In this document: positions 59,236 through 64,000 of the stretch, one piece after another | Layout: the number at the start of each line of letters is the position of its first letter | Numbering within the stretch: the stretch's first letter is position 1 | Assembly: GCF_002980495.1 (NCBI RefSeq) | Contig: NZ_PVBR01000014.1 | Coordinates: 1 to 64,000, forward strand | Origin: Phyllobacterium phragmitis | Lineage (GTDB): Bacteria; Pseudomonadota; Alphaproteobacteria; Rhizobiales; Rhizobiaceae | Reading direction: 5' to 3' | DNA: 64,000 nt | Notes under the pieces: model-generated | What the model was told of the DNA's origin: nothing | Seen by the model: only the letters and a program-made list of their open reading frames with translations | Database searches by the model: none | Program-made: the position numbers and the translations under genes

Positions 59236-60146
59236 CACGTCTGCCCCCCGATGCTTTCTAGCAGGGCACGAGCGGCGCGAAATCTGTTCGCATCTTTTGC
59301 GTATACCTGTTTGATATGCGCTGGGTGCTCGCCACTTTGTATCTCTTGATCGCAGACGGCTGCTCGATAATCTAACCACTCAATTAGGTCGATCTCCGGC
59401 ACTTGCGGCGCGGGGTCGATACGACCTTCCGATGAAGCAGCGGCGGCCAGTCGGTCGAGACGCTCGATTTCAGCGAGGATCAGAGCGCCAGCTTTAACCA
59501 AGCTGCGGCGGTAATTTGATGGTTTCCACCATTTAAGAGGCCACGGCCACCTGTCTACATGGCCTGTTGCGTAACAAGCCGCCGCCTTCGCTAGATCTCG
59601 ATGGACATAGGCGTCATCGTGTTCCGGCGTCCAGCCTTCAACATCGATCTGCCGGCGGCGCTCTGCTGAGATATCGTCGAGGGCTTTACTGCACACCTCG
59701 TCGCGGTCGATCTCCGGTACTTGCGGAGAGACATTCGCAACAATCTCCGCGCCAGACTTCCCAGATGACTCGGCGATTAGCCGAATTTCAGCGATCCCAA
59801 CGTGTTTCGAAAACTCCGCAGCATACGGTTTTACCGTTTCAAGCTCATCGATATCCGCTGCCCCAAGCTCTAAATTCCCATGATTGTCATGGTAGACGTT
59901 TGCGTACCCTAATAGCTCGGTGTTGTTTTGTACTTGCGGCGCGGGGGCTTGGGGTGTGGCAAGGGCGGCGGCTATGCCTGCCTGCCAATAATGCCAGCCA
60001 GCATTGATAACCTCGTCCTGATATCCGTCGCCACAGCGCACAAGCCCCTCGACGCGGATTTCTATTTCCAAAAGGCCGCTTTCTTTCAGCCTCTCGATGA
60101 CAGCCGTTTCATAAGCCGCGCGGCTATTTTCGATGGTGTCAGTCAT
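59235..60146 (-). CDS. Conserved phage protein with ERRRQ...WKPSN core
   Basis: 303 residues. The central segment DISAERRRQIDVEGWTPEHD, the region WPWPLKWWKPSNYRRSLVKA and ALILAEIERLDR is a block found in many phage hypothetical proteins. It resembles MazG-like helical proteins in layout, but I make no functional claim. The N-terminal 150 residues and the C-terminal 70 look variable. Confidence 0.7.
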   Translation of the reverse strand: MTDTIENSRAAYETAVIERLKESGLLEIEIRVEGLVRCGDGYQDEVINAGWHYWQAGIAAALATPQAPAPQVQNNTELLGYANVYHDNHGNLELGAADIDELETVKPYAAEFSKHVGIAEIRLIAESSGKSGAEIVANVSPQVPEIDRDEVCSKALDDISAERRRQIDVEGWTPEHDDAYVHRDLAKAAACYATGHVDRWPWPLKWWKPSNYRRSLVKAGALILAEIERLDRLAAAASSEGRIDPAPQVPEIDLIEWLDYRAAVCDQEIQSGEHPAHIKQVYAKDANRFRAARALLESIGGQT

Positions 60147-60441
60147 TGGTGCGGCCCTCCGCTTTGGCTATGATTTTCAGGTGTCGGAAGCACATTTCGC
60201 AGTCGTCGCAGAAGCAGGCAGACGTTTGCTCCTTGAGGGCACCTAGCAACTCCTTCACGCGCTCGGCCAGCCTGTCCCGCTCGGCTTGGAGGGAGCGGAG
60301 CGCGGTGGCGCAAGAAGCGGCGTAATTCGGATCAACCCAAGCCCTGACGGTATCGGGGGCAACATACTGACCGCTTCTCGCGATCCTCTCCAGCCATTCG
60401 AGCAAATCCGCCACTTCTGGCGCTGTAGGGGTGGGGGTCAT
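60139..60441 (-). CDS. Phage protein, Cys-rich end
   Basis: No family recognised. 100 residues, mostly helical (LLEWLERIARSG, SLQAERDRLAERVKELLGAL), with a Cys cluster CFCDDCEMC that could bind metal. AAGGAG precedes ATG 60441, which overlaps the previous stop as ATGA. Confidence 0.6.
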   Translation of the reverse strand: MTPTPTAPEVADLLEWLERIARSGQYVAPDTVRAWVDPNYAASCATALRSLQAERDRLAERVKELLGALKEQTSACFCDDCEMCFRHLKIIAKAEGRTND

Positions 60442-60731
60442 GACGACTCCTTGTCGTAGGTGAGGATGGCGGAGGCGATGCGTGCCGCAACGTTAGCTCT
60501 GTCCTTCGCAATGATCGGGCTTGTCTCAATTGGTAGGCTCAAGGACGAGGCGCGCAAACGATGATCCGCTGCGTTCTTCGCTATATCCGCCGCGCGCTGG
60601 TCGCGAGCCATGAGGGCGTCTGCAATGCGCCAAGCAAGGGTATCAAATTGACGCGTGTATTGATTCACGTGAAAACGCGCTATTTCCTGAGCCAGATGCA
60701 TAATCTCGTGTGGGATTTCGGTCGTGGTCAT
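60438..60731 (-). CDS. Phage protein, helical, unknown
   Basis: No family recognised. 97 residues, helical throughout (IMHLAQEIARFHVNQYTRQF, AWRIADALMARDQRAADIAK). ATG 60731 (MTTTEIPHEIM) overlaps the previous stop as ATGA. Confidence 0.6.
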   Translation of the reverse strand: MTTTEIPHEIMHLAQEIARFHVNQYTRQFDTLAWRIADALMARDQRAADIAKNAADHRLRASSLSLPIETSPIIAKDRANVAARIASAILTYDKESS

Positions 60732-61117
60732 GGCTTCTGCCTCGCGTTCCGGATGATAATTTCGGCCATGGTGTTGTCGCCCTTGACACCATAGATCGCC
60801 AAAGCAACTTGAAGCGGGTCGATGCCGACGCTTTGCCAATAGGCGCGCTCGTCCATGGAGTGCTGTTTGTCGTGTTCGGCGCGGCACAAGGGCACCGCCC
60901 AACGGTCATCGGCCTTTTCCGATTTCCCGCGTTCCCGCTTGCCGTATCGCGGGTCGGCGTAGGAGACGTGGGCCGGATCGACGGGACGCACGCCGGTGAC
61001 GACGCATGGCAGTTCATGCAGCCATTTCAGATAGTCGGCGTCTTTCTTGGCCGGGCGCTTCCGGTCGGTTGGCGACAGGCTGAAGGCGGTTGAGGGTCGG
61101 TTGACGGCAAATCCCAT
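60728..61117 (-). CDS. HNH-like phage protein (Ref/DUF968-like)
   Basis: 129 residues. The core YLKWLHELPCVVTG, DPAHVSYADPRYGKRE and WAVPLCRAEHDKQHSM is an HNH-type zinc nuclease layout, with Cys and His pairs, related in pattern to the RecA-dependent Ref and DUF968 phage proteins. A nuclease role in phage recombination is inferred. ATG 61117 has AAAGGAG upstream and overlaps the previous stop by one base. Confidence 0.7.
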   Translation of the reverse strand: MGFAVNRPSTAFSLSPTDRKRPAKKDADYLKWLHELPCVVTGVRPVDPAHVSYADPRYGKRERGKSEKADDRWAVPLCRAEHDKQHSMDERAYWQSVGIDPLQVALAIYGVKGDNTMAEIIIRNARQKP

Positions 61118-61587
61118 CAATTCGCTCCTTTCGGTGCAGGCAAAAGCGGCTGCATGTTTCCTGTCTCGTAGGCGGAAGCAATTCGCGGCTTTACATGCTC
61201 GGCAACGGTCATCCCGTCGGGCATTTGGATATGGGCGAGGAACGCATCTTCGAATGTCTCTATCCCGGCCTCGACGCTTTCAAGCTTGGCCTTTACGCAG
61301 AGATAGAATGCCCTCCAGCGTGCTCGGCATGCTTGCTCCCATGCGCGTTCCGCTTGTTGGTCGCTGCGCGCCCATCGCCCTGTAGGTGTCTCTGTGAACT
61401 CATTGGCGGTGCGGTCAGGTAGAGGTAGTTTCAACATCACGCGTCTGCCGCGCATCTCGAACGCAATCATCGCAGCAGTTCCGCTCTCGAAGGAAGCAAA
61501 GCTCGTCGCACCGTATTTGCGGATAACGGCTTTGATTTCACCTTCCGTCTTAGACACCGGCGCGGATGTTTCCTTGGCATACGCCAT
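61117..61587 (-). CDS. Conserved rhizobial phage protein
   Basis: 156 residues with blocks IRKYGATSFASFESG, MRGRRVMLKLPLP, AFYLCVKAKLESVEAGIETF and EDAFLAHIQMPDG. This set recurs in Hyphomicrobiales prophages, with unknown function. A perfect GGAGG lies upstream of ATG 61587 inside the previous gene. Confidence 0.7.
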   Translation of the reverse strand: MAYAKETSAPVSKTEGEIKAVIRKYGATSFASFESGTAAMIAFEMRGRRVMLKLPLPDRTANEFTETPTGRWARSDQQAERAWEQACRARWRAFYLCVKAKLESVEAGIETFEDAFLAHIQMPDGMTVAEHVKPRIASAYETGNMQPLLPAPKGAN

Positions 61588-61769
61588 CAAACTACCTCCG
61601 CCGGAAATTCATCCGTCAACACAACGTCGAGATGCGCGGCAAGCACGTCGCCCAAAATCTCATTCGTCGTCAGGTCGCGGTTAAGGCGCTCCAGCACCGT
61701 CCGCCCACGTGAGCGCGGCGGCATCGATTTGATATGACTAGTGATGTCTGTGCGGGTGAGGGCGATCAT
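61587..61769 (-). CDS. Small phage protein, unknown
   Basis: No family recognised. 60 residues with a basic N-terminal half and acidic C-terminal half (EILGDVLAAHLDVVLTDEF). GGAGAA precedes ATG 61769, which overlaps the previous stop as ATGA. The final AEVV codons carry GGAGG for the next gene. Confidence 0.6.
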   Translation of the reverse strand: MIALTRTDITSHIKSMPPRSRGRTVLERLNRDLTTNEILGDVLAAHLDVVLTDEFPAEVV

Positions 61770-61954
61770 TCGAATTTCTCCTCTCCGATAAACGTCAGAA
61801 GATGCTGGGCTGCGGCGCGGATTTCAGGCGCGAACTCCATGGCGCTGGGGATGCCGACGAGTTCGTGTTCGCCGATTGTCAGGATGCCACGCCCGAGGAC
61901 GTAAACGGTCACGTGCCATGGGCGGAGGGTTGGTGCTTCCTGGATCGCGCTCAT
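61766..61954 (-). CDS. Small phage protein, unknown
   Basis: No family recognised. 62 residues, beta-rich start (WHVTVYVLGRGILTIGEHEL) and helical end (PEIRAAAQHLLTFIGEE). It overlaps its neighbours by four bases on both sides. Confidence 0.6.
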   Translation of the reverse strand: MSAIQEAPTLRPWHVTVYVLGRGILTIGEHELVGIPSAMEFAPEIRAAAQHLLTFIGEEKFE

Positions 61955-62160
61955 GCGTCTTCACCGATGGAAAAGAGGATGCCTTCCGGGTCTTCGCAGT
62001 TTTCCCATTTGAAGAAATCGCTGTGCCAAACCTGCTTTTGCCAGCGTCCAGGCTTCTTCATCTGGCGAGCGCCGTCCGGCTTGTATGCCTTCCAGCGGTA
62101 GGCGGTGTGAACCTCTTTGACGGTGACGAAGGTTGATCCATCTTTCGGGTAATTGGTCAC
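61951..62160 (-). CDS. Small phage protein, unknown
   Basis: No family recognised. 69 residues, rich in Lys and Trp (YRWKAYKPDGARQMKKPGRW, VWHSDFFKWENCE). GTG 62160 overlaps the previous stop as GTGA. Confidence 0.6.
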   Translation of the reverse strand: MTNYPKDGSTFVTVKEVHTAYRWKAYKPDGARQMKKPGRWQKQVWHSDFFKWENCEDPEGILFSIGEDA

Positions 62161-63539
62161 TCCGCGCCCTCCACATCCTTCACGTCGATCCCGGCAATCC
62201 CGCACGCATATTCAACCGCGTCACCGCGTTCCATCGTGCCTTCACAGGCCGAGATAAACTGCTTGACGATGGTCTTTGCCTTGGCGGCCGCCAACTCGCT
62301 TAGCGGCCTTCCCTCGGCTTTGACGCCTTGCGCGGTGGCGATCACCACTTGCGGGTCAGGCCCGACCGATGCGTTTAGCCGCTTGATCAGATAGGCGAGG
62401 GACTTCCGGTCATCATCGGAAAGAGTTGCAGAGGATGGCGCGGCGCTACTGGTTACCTCGCCGGGGTTGTCGCCATCCTCTGCCGTCGCGGGGAGGTCAG
62501 TCGCCGTGGGTTGATCGTCGCCAGTTGAGGCGCTGGTGAGCGATGCGATCTGATTGCGCACATGGTCAGGGTCAAACCCTTCGCCTCTCTCTGTGGTCTC
62601 TGAAATCGATTTGGCGTGCGCGAGACGTTGGCCGGGATCACCGGCACCGACATCCATAAGATCGGACTTCATCTGGTCGGCGGCTTGCGCGACTGATTTC
62701 AGTGTATCCTTGATGCGCTCTAGTCTGGCTTTGCCGGGTTTATCTAGCGCGCTCCACCACTCGGAAAGCGCCCTGACGCCGTCATTCGCGGCTTTCATTC
62801 CTTCGCGCTTGGCTGCCTCGAAAGCCTCGTCAATCTCCTTGCCGATGTCGCTCCAAGTGCGAACAACTTCACCAACCTGGGGCGTGACGCGCTTGCCGTC
62901 TGGGAATGCATGAAGCATATCACCGGGGCATTTCAGAATGGTGGGGATGTGCGTGCCTTCGGCCAGCATCATGGAGATGGTCATCTCGTAGATGAAGCTT
63001 TTCTCCTGAACCGCGACAAAACCCTCATTGACGATCTCGGTCTTGCCGTTCGCTCCCTTGGCCTGAACAACCTTTTCCTTCACGCGGCAGCAGAAAATCA
63101 GATGGGCTCGGGTCTGCAAAAGCTCGTTCATCAGCTTCTTGTGACCACCCTTCGGCTTTGCCCAGCAATGCAGCCCGGCGCGTTTGGTGGCTTGTTCGAT
63201 AGCCTCGGCTTGCTCAAGAACGCCGCCGGTGCCTTCCCATTCGTGGGAAATGCTGTCGATGATGATTGCAGGATACCCGGCTTTCTCGAATTCCTTGATC
63301 GCCTCGATATATCGGCTCGACGTGAATGGCGGGTCAAGGTCGATCACGTCAAAGCCGCCTGCCACATCCGCATAGAAGCGGGAGCGCTTGTTCTCGGTAT
63401 CAATGAAGCCGATCTTTCCGTCCGGTCCAACCAAACCGCGCGCATAAAGGAGGGCGCTGTAGGTCTTGCCAGATCCAGATGGGCCGGCAATCGATGTCAA
63501 CGTGAATGTCTTTTCACGCACTGCTCGTTCAATCCGCAT
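62157..63539 (-). CDS. RecA-like phage ATPase (Sak4/AAA_24 type)
   Basis: A 460-residue protein. The first 230 residues are a RecA-like NTPase: Walker A IAGPSGSGKTYSALLYA near 18-34, IGFIDTENKRS, and Walker B PAIIIDSISHEWEG near 95. This is the Sak4 pattern of single-strand annealing proteins. The second half (about 235-460) is unusual for Sak4: a helical block ALSEWWSALDKPGKARLERI, an Ala/Thr/Pro-rich linker, and a final helical domain with SLAYLIKRLNASVG. The gene follows a RecE-like nuclease, so a phage recombination pair is likely. Confidence 0.8.
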   Translation of the reverse strand: MRIERAVREKTFTLTSIAGPSGSGKTYSALLYARGLVGPDGKIGFIDTENKRSRFYADVAGGFDVIDLDPPFTSSRYIEAIKEFEKAGYPAIIIDSISHEWEGTGGVLEQAEAIEQATKRAGLHCWAKPKGGHKKLMNELLQTRAHLIFCCRVKEKVVQAKGANGKTEIVNEGFVAVQEKSFIYEMTISMMLAEGTHIPTILKCPGDMLHAFPDGKRVTPQVGEVVRTWSDIGKEIDEAFEAAKREGMKAANDGVRALSEWWSALDKPGKARLERIKDTLKSVAQAADQMKSDLMDVGAGDPGQRLAHAKSISETTERGEGFDPDHVRNQIASLTSASTGDDQPTATDLPATAEDGDNPGEVTSSAAPSSATLSDDDRKSLAYLIKRLNASVGPDPQVVIATAQGVKAEGRPLSELAAAKAKTIVKQFISACEGTMERGDAVEYACGIAGIDVKDVEGAE

Positions 63540-63541
63540 GA

Positions 63542-64000
63542 TTATGCAGCCTCCGCCGGGATCGAGGGTTCGTTCTCGATCTGCTTTTCAAAGAAATCGG
63601 ATGGGGAAGCGGTGTACCCGCTGGAATAATAGGTGGGCCAAAAGCCCTTGCTCATGCAATCGGCGAAGATGTCGAGGGCTGCGCGGTTCTGGCGCGCGCC
63701 GTACCAGATGTATTGGTTATCGACCGGCTTGATATTGTAAGCGTATGGCCGCTTCGGCTCGATAAACAACAGAACATGGTCTGTGATCTGCCTGCCGTTC
63801 AGTATCTCGAGCGCGGTGCCGGCAAGCGCCAACTGCATATGATAGTTGTATTTCTTGATCGACGTCAGGCAGCCGCGCTCGCTGGCGTCAGCGGTCGTTT
63901 TCAGGTCCGCGATTGTGGTGTCTGCCGGGATCGCATCGGGGCGAGCCTTGATGAACAATCCCGTCTTCTGGTCACGAATGATCAAGGTGCGCTCAACTCG
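63542..64000 (-). CDS. RecE-like PD-(D/E)XK nuclease (partial, runs off window)
   Basis: The C-terminal 152 residues are visible and the frame is open to position 64000. RTLIIRDQKTGLFIKARPDAIP followed by TIADLKTTADAS gives the D-x(n)-DxK nuclease core of the YqaJ/RecE (DUF3799-like) group. Then come YNYHMQLALAGTALEIL and LLFIEPKRPYAYN, the usual QxxxY-type helix region. The enzyme is a 5'-3' exonuclease in phage recombination. It pairs with the Sak4-like gene three bases downstream. Confidence 0.8.
   Translation of the reverse strand, partial: RVERTLIIRDQKTGLFIKARPDAIPADTTIADLKTTADASERGCLTSIKKYNYHMQLALAGTALEILNGRQITDHVLLFIEPKRPYAYNIKPVDNQYIWYGARQNRAALDIFADCMSKGFWPTYYSSGYTASPSDFFEKQIENEPSIPAEAA

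Noticed and set aside
59567-60007. 146-residue plus-strand frame in the prophage
   Set aside because: It is antisense to the conserved 303-residue phage protein and all neighbours are on the minus strand.

Overview
The window is chromosomal DNA from an alphaproteobacterium of the order Hyphomicrobiales (Rhizobiales), most like the Phyllobacteriaceae/Brucellaceae/Rhizobiaceae. Support comes from the SecDF fusion and its neighbours, an NDUFA12-family complex I subunit, a suf operon ordered sufS2-B-C-D-S-T, DUF1127 with CCTCCTCCC-loop RNAs, an Irr-type iron box, and several families of short palindromic repeats typical of rhizobia. The species cannot be named from the sequence alone.

Positions 1-54,480 are core genome. 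In order: an NlpD/DipM-like LysM-M23 lipoprotein; a DUF815 ATPase; yajC-secDF with two genes related to human complex I assembly factors (NDUFAF3- and NDUFAF6-like); trmFO; an exported unknown; a DUF1127 gene on the minus strand followed by an array of six CCUCCUCCC-loop hairpins; DUF2157-GDYXXLXY; tRNA-Leu and tig; gatB-GNAT; NDUFA12; DUF2155; the minus-strand run aroQ-accB-accC-aat; a DsbA-like thioredoxin and an M48 metalloprotease; an aminotransferase; rne; an AMIN/Amidase_3 amidase and PBP1A; prfB with an intact programmed +1 frameshift; a second M23 peptidase; bcp-DUF455; a giant AsmA-like protein; tyrS; anmK; the suf operon; sufA-tfoX; nudix-rhlE; nadK.

Positions 54,484-64,000 begin with tRNA-Thr(UGU). 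A tyrosine integrase lies just 3' of it, followed by a long minus-strand run of small, overlapping phage genes. These include a DUF551 protein, a terminase small subunit, an HNH-like protein, a RecA-like ATPase of the Sak4/AAA_24 type and the end of a RecE-like PD-(D/E)XK nuclease that runs off the window. This is the integrase-proximal part of a prophage whose other end lies outside.

Functional themes: envelope growth and division (NlpD-like activator, amidase, PBP1A, second M23, AsmA-like protein), membrane protein insertion and complex I biogenesis, Fe-S assembly under probable iron control, and post-transcriptional control (RNase E, RhlE and the hairpin array). The most unusual feature is the hairpin array at 9,061-9,308: six structured loops carrying the same anti-Shine-Dalgarno nonamer, arranged as an exact 134-bp tandem duplication of a three-hairpin unit with co-varying stems.
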